Shown one piece after another: positions 1 to 8,173 of a stretch of DNA of 48,712 nucleotides (its first letter is position 1; the number at the start of each line of letters is the position of its first letter). This DNA is from Spirochaetota bacterium (GTDB taxonomy: Bacteria > Spirochaetota > Leptospiria > Turneriellales > Turneriellaceae), in contig JAFEGD010000124.1 of assembly GCA_018240245.1 (NCBI GenBank), forward strand, positions 1 to 48,712. Reading direction: 5' to 3'. The translations under genes were made by a program, and so were the position numbers. Under the pieces are notes generated by a model that made no database searches, was not told where the DNA came from, and saw only the letters and a list, made by a program, of their open reading frames with translations.

Positions 1-373
1 CGCCAACGGGCCGCTGGCCAGAAAATTTTTGATCCCAAATCGCTTTTTGTGTCGTGAAGTTGCGTGTTGCCGAAACCGCTTGCACGTGAAAGCCGTCTTT
101 CAGCGCGGCGGTAGCCAACTTTTCGAACGCCACCAAAGTGCGCCGATCGAGATATTGTTTGCGGCTACTGTATTTTGTGGGGACTGCGGCAAAATCTTCG
201 CGACTCTGCGGATTAAAACGGCCGTTGAGTAGCTCCAACGCGATGGAGGGCGATGCGTCGTTATCGGCGTTCGTAGTTTTTATCGGTTTTGCATCCGACT
301 TGCAGCAAATACAAAACAGCAAAAAAACGAGAAATGTGGGGCTGCGAAAAAGACCGCGGCCGACGAACGCCAT
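1..373 (-). CDS. VanY-like D-alanyl-D-alanine carboxypeptidase lipoprotein, 5' part only
   Basis: This gene runs off the left edge of the window; only its first 124 codons are present. The ATG lies at 371-373 on the complement. The N-terminus is a lipoprotein signal (hydrophobic FLVFLLFCICC followed by KS). The mature part contains YLDRRTLVAFEKLATAA, then DGFHV and AVSATRNFTTQKAIW. This matches the N-terminal part of VanY/LAS-type D-Ala-D-Ala carboxypeptidases, where the SxxR and Q residues precede the zinc ligands. The zinc-binding residues would lie beyond the edge, so catalytic competence cannot be judged. It starts 11 bases after the STAS gene, so the two are probably co-transcribed. Such enzymes trim peptidoglycan stem peptides in the periplasm. 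Confidence 0.7.
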   Translation of the reverse strand, partial: MAFVGRGLFRSPTFLVFLLFCICCKSDAKPIKTTNADNDASPSIALELLNGRFNPQSREDFAAVPTKYSSRKQYLDRRTLVAFEKLATAALKDGFHVQAVSATRNFTTQKAIWDQKFSGQRPVG

Positions 374-384
374 CGCTCTGCGCC

Positions 385-729
385 TCACGCTTTTGCGGCA
401 AGCGCTTCTTCTTCGGTTTCGAACATATCGAAAAGCGAGGTCAGCTCGATGACGTCGAAAATTCGTTTCACCGCCGGGCGCACGCAACAGAGTTTGAGCG
501 AGCCCTTGAGGTCTTTGAGTTTTCTGAGGAGTGCGATCATAACGCGGAAACCCGACGAAGACATATATTCGACGTCGGACATATTGAGGAGAAGGTGTTT
601 GATAGCTTTGGCTTCGAGTATTTTCATGAGCTGTTCTTCGACTTCGCCCGAAACAGCAACGTCGAGGCGGCCGTGTAAGTAGGCAACCGCTTGCCCGACG
701 CCCGCGTCTTTTACTTGAACCTTATCCAT
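385..729 (-). CDS. STAS-domain anti-sigma factor antagonist
   Basis: A protein of about 114 residues made of one STAS domain (SpoIIAA/RsbV fold). The segment around NMSDVEYMSSSGFRVMIAL carries the conserved serine that partner-switching kinases phosphorylate, at the start of helix 2. Earlier strands include VAYLHGRLDV. The ATG at 727-729 is preferred; an in-frame GTG at 739-741 would add four residues, and neither has a clear ribosome-binding site. By analogy it would bind an anti-sigma factor or another HPK/GGDEF partner and be switched off by phosphorylation. No kinase or phosphatase partner is visible next to it. It lies downstream of the ECF sigma/anti-sigma pair, but membrane anti-ECF factors do not normally use STAS partners, so a link is unproven. 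Confidence 0.85.
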   Translation of the reverse strand: MDKVQVKDAGVGQAVAYLHGRLDVAVSGEVEEQLMKILEAKAIKHLLLNMSDVEYMSSSGFRVMIALLRKLKDLKGSLKLCCVRPAVKRIFDVIELTSLFDMFETEEEALAAKA

Positions 730-775
730 TGCACCAGACACAGAAGAAAAGTCGCCCCTTCAAGGTTTTTTTGAA

Positions 776-1534
776 TTATCGTGCAATTGCGACCAAATTG
801 TTCTTATAAACCATGAACATGTCGCCCGCCGAGAACTCGTTTTTGCCCTGAATCGCATTGGCGGGAATCTCGAGCGTTCCCGATGTGACTTTCACGTAAA
901 AATCGGGCGCCCCCGCACCGATACGCTCGTCGCGATCGAACACCCAAAAACGCACCGGCAACGCCGCCTCGCGCGCAGTCCATGCAATTTGAATTTTGCC
1001 GTGGTCGCCCTGCAATTCGATACGGCCGCCGTTTTTCTGGTCAAGCGTGATTTCTGCCGCACCTTCGGCAATTTGCACGCGCTGTTGCGTCATATCTTTT
1101 TCGACGATATTCATGACCGTGTACGGCGCCATTTTCGCCGAACCGATTTGCTGCCCGTTTTTATGCAGCGTAACTAGTGATTCGCGATAGTCCGATGTAT
1201 GCGACGTCGAGAGTACATTTTTTGCGGGGCGTGGATAAATTAAGACGGCCACAAGTGCCAGCGCAGCGACGGCTGCGACCGCTGGCAGCGTTACGCGCCG
1301 CAGCCATAATAGCCGACGCGATGGTTGCGGCGATTGCGCCACTTCGGTCGTGTGCGTATACGCACGCACTTTTTCGGCGCAACCAGCGCATGTGGCGAGA
1401 TGCTGCAGAATGCGCCGCTCGACCGTCGCGGAAAGCAAAGTCTGGCGTTGGTGCCGAGGGCGGCCATTGCCGTCGAGAATACCCGAATGAAAATATAAGA
1501 GTTCTTTCACGGTTAGATGCTTTGTTGCACTCAT
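776..1534 (-). CDS. Membrane-anchored zinc-finger anti-sigma factor
   Basis: A 252-residue protein read as the anti-sigma partner of the ECF sigma gene upstream. Residues about 45-55 contain HLATCAGC, the Hx3CxxC core of the zinc-binding anti-sigma domain that holds ECF sigma factors. One membrane segment (about residues 75-105, rich in Leu, Val and Ala) follows an arginine-rich stretch, placing the N-terminus in the cytoplasm. The C-terminal 140 residues would be periplasmic and look like a beta-rich FecR/DUF4880-type sensor region (GQQIGSAKMAPYTVMNIVEK and repeated strands), although I do not recognise an exact family. The ATG at 1532-1534 is preceded by a G-rich ribosome-binding site. It lies 60 bases after the sigma gene. 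The signal it senses is unknown. Confidence 0.75.
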   Translation of the reverse strand: MSATKHLTVKELLYFHSGILDGNGRPRHQRQTLLSATVERRILQHLATCAGCAEKVRAYTHTTEVAQSPQPSRRLLWLRRVTLPAVAAVAALALVAVLIYPRPAKNVLSTSHTSDYRESLVTLHKNGQQIGSAKMAPYTVMNIVEKDMTQQRVQIAEGAAEITLDQKNGGRIELQGDHGKIQIAWTAREAALPVRFWVFDRDERIGAGAPDFYVKVTSGTLEIPANAIQGKNEFSAGDMFMVYKNNLVAIAR

Positions 1535-1594
1535 ACATCCCCCTTGCGCATAGTGTTAATACGATCTCGTAGGCCAACGCTGCCAAAAAATATG

Positions 1595-2152
1595 TTAAAA
1601 ATCCTCAGCCCCATACCCGAGCTTTTCGAGTTCTTTTTGAATATGCGCGAACAGCGCGTCCATGAAGCGGCGGCAAGTGCGCGGTGTCATTGATAAACTC
1701 GCGGCAATCTTTTCGGGGGGTAATTCAGTCGCGCAGAGCAGTTGGTAAAGCAAGAGACCGCGCCCGCTTTTGTCGAACCCGGCCGCAGCGCGCAACACCG
1801 CATCGTCGCGCTCTTTTTGTAGCCACGAGCGCTCTTGCTCGGAGAGTCGAGCAAGAGTTTTCACCGGCACTTCGTCGAGAGAGGTTGTCTTGCGCTCTTT
1901 GCGCCAAATATCGATCGCGCGGTTGTGTGCCACACGGTAAAGCCAGGCAACGAGATCGTTCTCGGCAATCGACGCTGCGGCAAATTTTATGAACATTTTT
2001 TCAAACGTATCTTGCACAACGTCTTCGGCCCGATCGCTATCGACGAAACGAGCAACATAGCGTTGCAATTGCGGATAGACTTTAGCGTAGACGGCTTGCA
2101 ACGCCTTATCGGTATTTTTTGAGTTGCGAGGATGCTCTTTCTGAAACGGCAT
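1595..2152 (-). CDS. ECF-type RNA polymerase sigma factor
   Basis: A 185-residue sigma-70-family protein of ECF size. Region 2 spans about residues 20-95, with YAKVYPQLQRYVARFV, the acidic DRAEDVVQDTFEKMF and WLYRVAHNRAIDIWRK, the promoter melting and -10 recognition segment. Region 4 near residues 135-180 carries a helix-turn-helix (PPEKIAASLSMTPRTCRRF), though it is divergent from the usual LPxxxR form. The gene precedes a membrane anti-sigma factor, the usual ECF arrangement, and diverges from the metal efflux operon beginning at 2232. No ECF-type promoter could be confidently read in the 79-base divergent region, so autoregulation or control of the efflux genes is only a possibility. Confidence 0.85.
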   Translation of the reverse strand: MPFQKEHPRNSKNTDKALQAVYAKVYPQLQRYVARFVDSDRAEDVVQDTFEKMFIKFAAASIAENDLVAWLYRVAHNRAIDIWRKERKTTSLDEVPVKTLARLSEQERSWLQKERDDAVLRAAAGFDKSGRGLLLYQLLCATELPPEKIAASLSMTPRTCRRFMDALFAHIQKELEKLGYGAEDF

Positions 2153-2231
2153 AACAATTAGCGCAAATTTATGCTATTTTTTGGCAAGATTTCAGCCGTT
2201 GTTCGTAGTATATCATATTCAAGCAGATACC

Positions 2232-3536
2232 ATGGCGAAGTTTCGATTTCTTCTATTATTCTTCAATAGTTTTCTTGCGTTATTGCATCCACTTTACGCA
2301 GAAGAGGCGGCGACACAGCCAACTACATTCAGAAACATTACATTAGATGAGGCAGAAAGCCTTTTCTTGCAGAATAACTACCAACTGCTCGCCGCAAAAT
2401 TTCAGATCGAGGCATCGCGCGCTTCGATCTTGCAAGCGCGGCTCTGGCATAATCCAAATATAATGGTAGAACAGAACGTTTATAATCCGAATAACCAGCG
2501 CTTTTTCGACATTACGCCCGCCGGGCAAACGCAAATCACCGTACAACAGTTGCTCGTGCTCGCGGGTAAACGCGATTACCAAATCAAAATTGCGCAATGG
2601 AACTCGCATATTGTCGAACAGGGCTTTTATGATACCTTGCGCAATTTGCGCGCACAGTTGCAGACGACATTTTACGGCGTGCATTACTTGCGCCAGTCGA
2701 TTCTTTTCTACGATACCGGCATTGCGGGGTTGCAGAGCACGCTGGCGACTCTCGAAAAAATGTATGCGAAACGCTTGGTTCTGCTCTCCGAAGTGATGCG
2801 CATTAAGTCGCTACTTTTTTCGTTACAGAACGACCGCACCGAGCTGCGCGTGCAATTCGGAGAACAGCAGAATACGCTGAAAATGCTCTTGGGCGGCAAA
2901 ATTCCCGACAGCGAACAGATACAACCCGTGTTTGCGATCGAAATTCAAAACCCGCTCGAAGCGACGCTCGCTTCGCGCGAAGCGATAATCCAAATGTCGC
3001 TCAAAAATCGGCCCGATCTGCAAATCGCCGAAAGCGCCGTACATCTCGAAGAAACGAATGTGCGCTTGCAGCACGCGATGAAACACCCCGACGTCAACTT
3101 AGGCGTGACGTGGGATAAACAAGGCAACTATATTAGCAACTATTTTGGTTTTCAGGCGAGTACCGAGATTCCGATTTTGAATCGCAACGAAGGTAATATT
3201 GCCGCCGCCGAAAAAAATCTCGCTGCGAATAAACAGCTTGTCGAAAAGACGCGCAAAGAAATCGAGCGCGACGTTTCTTCGGCGTATACGCGCGCGGTCG
3301 AGAAAGACGCGCTCTATCAACAATACAAGGGTAAATTTTCCGACGACTATGCGAACCTTGTACAACTCACGATTAAGAATTACCAAAAGCGTTATATGAC
3401 GGCGTTAGAGTTTACCGATTTTTACGAATCGTACCGCAACAGCATCACGACAATGCTCAAGCTCGAATCGGAGCGTATCGCCGCGCTTGCGGCCTTGAAT
3501 AACGCCGTCAATGTTCCCGTGGTGAAGATACGATGA
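2232..3536 (+). CDS. TolC/CzcC-family outer membrane efflux protein
   Basis: The outer-membrane channel component of an RND efflux system, 434 residues from the ATG at 2232. An upstream in-frame TTG at 2181 would put 17 polar residues in front of the signal peptide, so the ATG is preferred. A Sec signal (hydrophobic stretch FLLLFFNSFLALLHPLYA) is followed by an acidic N-terminus and two homologous coiled-coil halves typical of OEP proteins. Examples are LDEAESLFLQNNYQLLAAKF near the start and NRPDLQIAESAVHLEE in the second half, the repeated 'RPDL' hallmark. The gene overlaps the adaptor gene by four bases (ATGA), so translation is probably coupled. By context with the pump at 4996 it is CzcC-like and exports divalent metal ions. 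Confidence 0.88.
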   Translation: MAKFRFLLLFFNSFLALLHPLYAEEAATQPTTFRNITLDEAESLFLQNNYQLLAAKFQIEASRASILQARLWHNPNIMVEQNVYNPNNQRFFDITPAGQTQITVQQLLVLAGKRDYQIKIAQWNSHIVEQGFYDTLRNLRAQLQTTFYGVHYLRQSILFYDTGIAGLQSTLATLEKMYAKRLVLLSEVMRIKSLLFSLQNDRTELRVQFGEQQNTLKMLLGGKIPDSEQIQPVFAIEIQNPLEATLASREAIIQMSLKNRPDLQIAESAVHLEETNVRLQHAMKHPDVNLGVTWDKQGNYISNYFGFQASTEIPILNRNEGNIAAAEKNLAANKQLVEKTRKEIERDVSSAYTRAVEKDALYQQYKGKFSDDYANLVQLTIKNYQKRYMTALEFTDFYESYRNSITTMLKLESERIAALAALNNAVNVPVVKIR

Positions 3537-4498
3537 AATTAGCGGCGTTCATTCTGATCGTCACGCTGACTTCGCTTTCGTGCCGGCGCGACGGTACTCC
3601 GGGGCATACCGGCGGCAGCGACATCGCAAAGCCCATTGTCAGCGCTAACGGTGAAATCATAACATTCGCAGAAGGGTATCCGGGCTTACAGCGCATCGAA
3701 ACGCAGAGCATGAGTAAAGAGAAAGGGACGATTACCGTGACCGCGCCCGCAAAAATTATTGCGAGCATTCGTCGCGGTGCAAACGGCCATCGCGTCGTGC
3801 TCTTCGAGTCGCAAGAGTTGACGTCGCTCTACGCGCAATACCAACAGGCGCTGATTAACTCGGGTAAAGCGTCGCGGGCGCTGTCGCGCGTGCGCGATAT
3901 GTACGAAGGGCAAATGGTGACGCGCAAAGAAGTGTCCGAGTCAGAAAGCGAAGCGGCCGCCACATCGGCCGTTGCCGCCGAAATGGAAGCGCGTATGCGC
4001 GCATTCGGTATTAACCCGCGCGAGATCGGATCGGTCAGAAACGATACCGTTTGGCTGATCGCCGATGTGCCCGAAACGCAAATGTCCGATCTGCGCCGCG
4101 GGCAATCGGTCACGATTTCGTTGGCGGCGCTGCGCAGCGAAAAGACGCGCGGCAAAGCCGACGCGGTCGGCGACAACGTCGACCCGCTCACGCGCACGGT
4201 AAAAGTGCGCATCAGCATGAATAACGAGCAGCATCGTTTCAAACCCGGAATGTTTGCGCAGGTCGATTTCGGCGCAACCAAAAGTAAACTCGCGGCGCTA
4301 CCATCGTCGGCGGTCGTTACGGTCGAAAACCAAAATTTCGTTTTTGTAAAAACGGGCACGTACGAATTCACGCGCGTCGCGGTAGTGACCTCGAATAGTA
4401 TCGGCCCTACAATCGGCATTGTGAGCGGCATCAACTCGGGCGACGAGGTGGTTGTTAAGGGCGCGATCTTACTCAAAGGATTGAGTTTCGGATATTGA
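3533..4498 (+). CDS. RND efflux periplasmic adaptor lipoprotein (CzcB-like)
   Basis: A membrane fusion protein of 321 residues that would bridge the inner-membrane pump and the outer-membrane channel. The signal MKLAAFILIVTLTSLSC ends in a lipobox cysteine, so it should be lipid-anchored. A short coiled-coil hairpin (LTSLYAQYQQALINS to MVTRKEVSESESEAAATS) is followed by a lipoyl-like return strand and the beta-barrel domain (IADVPETQMSDLRRGQSVTIS, GDNVDPLTRTVKVRI). This last motif, with 'DPxTRTVKVR', is the HlyD_D23/CusB-type signature. It overlaps the TolC gene by four bases and ends one base before the next ATG, so all four genes should be one transcript. It lacks the metal-binding N-terminal extension seen in some CusB proteins. 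Confidence 0.87.
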   Translation: MKLAAFILIVTLTSLSCRRDGTPGHTGGSDIAKPIVSANGEIITFAEGYPGLQRIETQSMSKEKGTITVTAPAKIIASIRRGANGHRVVLFESQELTSLYAQYQQALINSGKASRALSRVRDMYEGQMVTRKEVSESESEAAATSAVAAEMEARMRAFGINPREIGSVRNDTVWLIADVPETQMSDLRRGQSVTISLAALRSEKTRGKADAVGDNVDPLTRTVKVRISMNNEQHRFKPGMFAQVDFGATKSKLAALPSSAVVTVENQNFVFVKTGTYEFTRVAVVTSNSIGPTIGIVSGINSGDEVVVKGAILLKGLSFGY

Positions 4499-4499
4499 T

Positions 4500-4991
4500 A
4501 TGAAACGTATTCTGCTATTCGTGCTCTGTTTGTCGTCATTGTATGCCGATGCGCCTGCTGTCGAGCAACCGCTTGAAGAATCGCAAAGTACGTTGGCGTT
4601 GGGCATCGACGTCGGTAGTCCTCAAGGCGTGAACCTACGCGCCGGTTTTTTTCATCCGCGCTTTTCGCTCGTTGCGGGTGGCATGTATTGGTCGAGCGAG
4701 AACTACGGCTACGAAGGTTCGGCGTCGTTCAATTTTTTCTCGTCAAGAAATTTCTATCAAGGACTCGGCGTCGTCGCGGGTTATTTTTCGAATAACCCGC
4801 TCAACGGCCTCATGTCAAATTTCTTTAGCGCTCCGCATACGAACGGAGCGTATCAATACACCTACGTTGGCCCCGAGTACTCGCTTTATCTTTCGGGGTT
4901 CACTTTATCGTTAGGTGTGGGGTTTGGCAGCGGGGATTATGCAAGTCCTCAAATCATTTTTCATTTCGGCTATCTGTTCCGTTTAATCTAA
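4500..4991 (+). CDS. Secreted beta-barrel-like protein within the efflux operon
   Basis: A 163-residue protein that I do not recognise. It has a clear Sec signal peptide (MKRILLFVLCLSSLYADA). The mature part is rich in glycine, serine and aromatic residues in alternating patterns (LALGIDVG, NLRAGFFHPRF, GLGVVAGYF, FTLSLGVGFGSG). It ends in hydrophobic and aromatic residues (FHFGYLFRLI), which is the look of a small outer-membrane beta barrel. It starts one base after the adaptor stop and ends four bases before the pump gene, firmly inside the operon. The position suggests an accessory outer-membrane role in metal export, but no function can be assigned from the sequence alone. Confidence 0.7.
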   Translation: MKRILLFVLCLSSLYADAPAVEQPLEESQSTLALGIDVGSPQGVNLRAGFFHPRFSLVAGGMYWSSENYGYEGSASFNFFSSRNFYQGLGVVAGYFSNNPLNGLMSNFFSAPHTNGAYQYTYVGPEYSLYLSGFTLSLGVGFGSGDYASPQIIFHFGYLFRLI

Positions 4992-4995
4992 AGCT

Positions 4996-7900
4996 ATGAT
5001 TTTCAAGATTCTCGAAACGGCTCTCAAGTTCAAGATACCGACGCTCGTGATCGTCGCGTTTGTGATTTTGAGCGGCGTCTGGTCGTGGATCGATTTGCGT
5101 AAAGAAGCGTATCCCGACGTGGGCGACACGCAGGTGAGCATTATTACAAAATATATCGGGCGCGCGGCAGAAGAAGTCGAGCAAAGTATTACGCTACCAA
5201 TTGAGCGCGCATTGAACGGTATACCGCGCGTGATAACGCGCCGTTCGAAAACAATCGCCGGGCTTTCGGTAATCCAACTGATTTTTGAAGATGGTGTCGA
5301 CGATTATTGGGCGCGTGCGCGTGTGCTTGAAAAATTGCCCGACGCCGATTTGCCCGACGGCGTCAACGCGAAGATTGCACCCGCGTGGGGCCCGGTCAAC
5401 GAAATCTATCGCTACGTTGTTATCTCCGAAGCCGATCACACGCCGATGGAGCTACGCACTGCGCAAGATTGGATTATCATGCCGCGCCTTTTACGCGCGG
5501 GTGGCGTTATCGATGTCGTCAATTTCGGCGGCCTCGAAAAACAATTTCATGTTGTCACGACTCCGGCGAAGCTCACGGGTTACAACCTCACTGTGCCGCA
5601 GGTGATAGCGGCGATTCAGGCGAACAACGTCAACACCGGCGGTAATATCGTGCAGCGCGGCGAGCAAGGTTTTATCGTGCGCGCGATCGGTGCGATTCAC
5701 ACCAAAGACGATATTCGCAACATCGTCGTCTCGACGCAGAACGGCGTCCCGGTTTTTGTCTGGCAGATTGGTAGCGTCGAAGAGTATCCGTACCCGCCCG
5801 CCGGCTTTTTGGGCTATTACTTGAATAGCGAGGGCAAAGCTCCGGAAATTTCAGACATGAGCGTGCAGGGGCTGGTGCTGATGCGGCGCGGTGCGGCGGT
5901 CGATGAGACGCTACGCAACGTCAAAGAAGCGATTGCCGAGCTCAACACGAGTGGACTCCCCGAAGGTATTAAACTGCGCGAGACGTACGATCGCGGCGAT
6001 CTGGTGAACTATACGATTCGCACTGTCGGTAAAACAATTTTCGAAGGCATATCGATCGTCACTCTCATCTTGATTTTTTTCGTCGGTAGCGTTCGCGCGG
6101 CGCTCGTGGTTGCGGCGACGATTCCGATTTCGGTGCTCTTCGCGTTTACGATGATGAAACTCACGGGCATCAACGCGAATCTACTTTCATTGGGCGCGAT
6201 CGATTTCGGTATCATCGTCGACGGCGCGGTCGTGATGGTAGAAAATCTGATGCGCAATTATCGCAAGCACGGCAACGAATGGCAGAGCCTCAACGGACTC
6301 ACGATCAACTCGGCGCGCGAAGTCGCTCGGGAGATTTTTATTTCGATCAGTATCATTATTCTAGCGTATCTGCCGATTTTTACCTTTCAGCGCGTCGAAG
6401 GGCGCCTCTTTTCGCCGATGGCATTCACGCTCTCTTTCGCCGTGTTCGCTTCGATGTTGATTGCGCTGACTGCGATTCCCGTGCTCATGAACATGCTCTA
6501 TACGCGCTACCACGAAGCGCGCACCATGCATACAATCGAAAGGCATAACCCGATCTATGCGTGGATCGAGCAAAGGTATGCGCAAATAGTCGAAAAGTTG
6601 ATTCGCACCTCGAAGCGCACGGTTATCGCCGGGTTCGCTTTCGTCGCTTTGGCGCTTGTTTCAGGGCGACTTTTTATCGGCACGGAGTTTTTACCCGAAC
6701 TCGACGAGGGCGCGCTGAATATCCGTTGCTTTTATCCGGTCGGGATTTCGATTTCGGGCGCGCGCGACCTCACGAAGAATGTGCGCGACATTATCGCCAA
6801 GCATCCCGAAGTGGAAATAGTTATTACACAATTAGGGCGCAACGACGACGGCACCGACCCGTACGGGCCCAATCGTCTCGAAATTTTGGTCGGTCTTAAA
6901 GATTACTCCGAATGGAAAAGGCTACGCAATAAGAGCCAGCTTGTGAAAATTTTGAAATCCGAATTGGAGCAAAATATTCCCGGCGCGCATTTTATTTTTT
7001 CGCAACCGATTATCGACAACGTCACCGAAGCGGTCACGGGCAGCGTTTCCGATTTGGCGATCATGATTAACGGACAAGACTTGGCGAAGATGCGCGATTA
7101 CGCGAAACAAATTCTCGAAGCGGTACGGCAAATACCCGGCGCTTCAGAAGTGGGTATCGAACAAGAAGGCAACCAAGCGCAGCTCAATATCGAAATCAAT
7201 CGGCAGGCGGCCGCTCGCTTTGGCATCAACGTCGCCGATGTGCAGGCGATGATCGAAGCGGCGATCGGTGCGCGCGAAATCGGCAAGCTCCGCGACGGTG
7301 CAATGCGTTTCGGCATCGTCGTGCGTTACGCCGCAGAATTTCGCTCGTCGATAAAGGCGATTCAAAACCTGCTTATTACCGCGCCCGGCGGAGCGAAAAT
7401 TCCGCTGATGCAAATCGCCGATATCGATTTCAAAGACGGACCGACGATTGTGCAACGATTCGACAGTAAGCGGCAAATTTCGGTGCGCGCGAATATTCGC
7501 GGCCGCGACCAAGGCGGCTTTGTCGCCGACGCGCAGAGCGTCGTGCGTGCGCTAAACATTCCGCGCGAATACGTCATCACGTGGGGCGGGCAGTACGAAA
7601 ACTTGGCGCGTGCCGGTAAACGTTTGCAGGTTGTGATCCCGTTGACGATTCTCTGCATCTTTGCCATTCTTCTTTATCTCTATCGCGATGTCCGCGACGT
7701 GCTAGTGGTAATGACGTGTCTGCCGTTTTCGCTTGCGGGTGGAGTGATTGCATTATTGCTGCGCGGCTACCATTTTAACGTCTCTTCGGGTGTGGGGTTT
7801 ATTTCTCTTTTTGGAATTTCAGTGATGTCGGGTGTGCTGTTTGTTTCGCGAGTGCGGCACTTGCATCGCGAAGAGCCTCGTTTGACATTTCGAGAAGTTA

Positions 7901-8139
7901 TATTGCACTCCGCTGTCACACAGCTCAGGCCGCGCATGATGACAATCTTGCTCGCGCTCTTCGGCTTGGTGCCGGCGATGCTTGCGACAGGCGTGGGCTC
8001 CGACGTGCAGCGGCCGTTGGCGACGGTGATTGTCGGCGGTCTGACCTCAGAACTGATTTTAACGTTACTCGTTTTGCCGTCGGCATTTATTATCTGGTGT
8101 AAACCGTTTGCAGCGCACGACGTGCCGCCCGCAACTTAA
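4996..8139 (+). CDS. CzcA/CusA-family heavy-metal RND efflux pump
   Basis: The inner-membrane proton-driven pump, 1047 residues, the usual length for heavy-metal efflux RND proteins. The N-terminus has the first membrane helix and LRKEAYPDVGDTQVSI. The fourth helix region carries SLGAIDFGIIVDGAVVMVEN, in which the D-G-x-x-x-D and VEN residues are the HME subfamily signature and proton-relay acids. The periplasmic porter domains include PELDEGALNIRCF, and the second half repeats the 12-helix plan (ILCIFAILLYLYRDVRDVL, PLATVIVGGLTSELILTLLVLPS). Upstream genes encode the adaptor and channel, giving a CBxA order. Specificity between monovalent (Cu/Ag) and divalent (Zn/Co/Ni) ions cannot be fixed here, although the helix-4 signature resembles CzcA more than CusA. 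Confidence 0.92.
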   Translation: MIFKILETALKFKIPTLVIVAFVILSGVWSWIDLRKEAYPDVGDTQVSIITKYIGRAAEEVEQSITLPIERALNGIPRVITRRSKTIAGLSVIQLIFEDGVDDYWARARVLEKLPDADLPDGVNAKIAPAWGPVNEIYRYVVISEADHTPMELRTAQDWIIMPRLLRAGGVIDVVNFGGLEKQFHVVTTPAKLTGYNLTVPQVIAAIQANNVNTGGNIVQRGEQGFIVRAIGAIHTKDDIRNIVVSTQNGVPVFVWQIGSVEEYPYPPAGFLGYYLNSEGKAPEISDMSVQGLVLMRRGAAVDETLRNVKEAIAELNTSGLPEGIKLRETYDRGDLVNYTIRTVGKTIFEGISIVTLILIFFVGSVRAALVVAATIPISVLFAFTMMKLTGINANLLSLGAIDFGIIVDGAVVMVENLMRNYRKHGNEWQSLNGLTINSAREVAREIFISISIIILAYLPIFTFQRVEGRLFSPMAFTLSFAVFASMLIALTAIPVLMNMLYTRYHEARTMHTIERHNPIYAWIEQRYAQIVEKLIRTSKRTVIAGFAFVALALVSGRLFIGTEFLPELDEGALNIRCFYPVGISISGARDLTKNVRDIIAKHPEVEIVITQLGRNDDGTDPYGPNRLEILVGLKDYSEWKRLRNKSQLVKILKSELEQNIPGAHFIFSQPIIDNVTEAVTGSVSDLAIMINGQDLAKMRDYAKQILEAVRQIPGASEVGIEQEGNQAQLNIEINRQAAARFGINVADVQAMIEAAIGAREIGKLRDGAMRFGIVVRYAAEFRSSIKAIQNLLITAPGGAKIPLMQIADIDFKDGPTIVQRFDSKRQISVRANIRGRDQGGFVADAQSVVRALNIPREYVITWGGQYENLARAGKRLQVVIPLTILCIFAILLYLYRDVRDVLVVMTCLPFSLAGGVIALLLRGYHFNVSSGVGFISLFGISVMSGVLFVSRVRHLHREEPRLTFREVILHSAVTQLRPRMMTILLALFGLVPAMLATGVGSDVQRPLATVIVGGLTSELILTLLVLPSAFIIWCKPFAAHDVPPAT

Positions 8140-8173
8140 TTTACGTGCTGTCGGTGCGCTAAACTTCGCCATC

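Noticed and set aside
2181..2231. TTG start for the TolC-family gene
   Set aside because: It would place polar residues before the signal peptide; the ATG at 2232 gives a normal signal.
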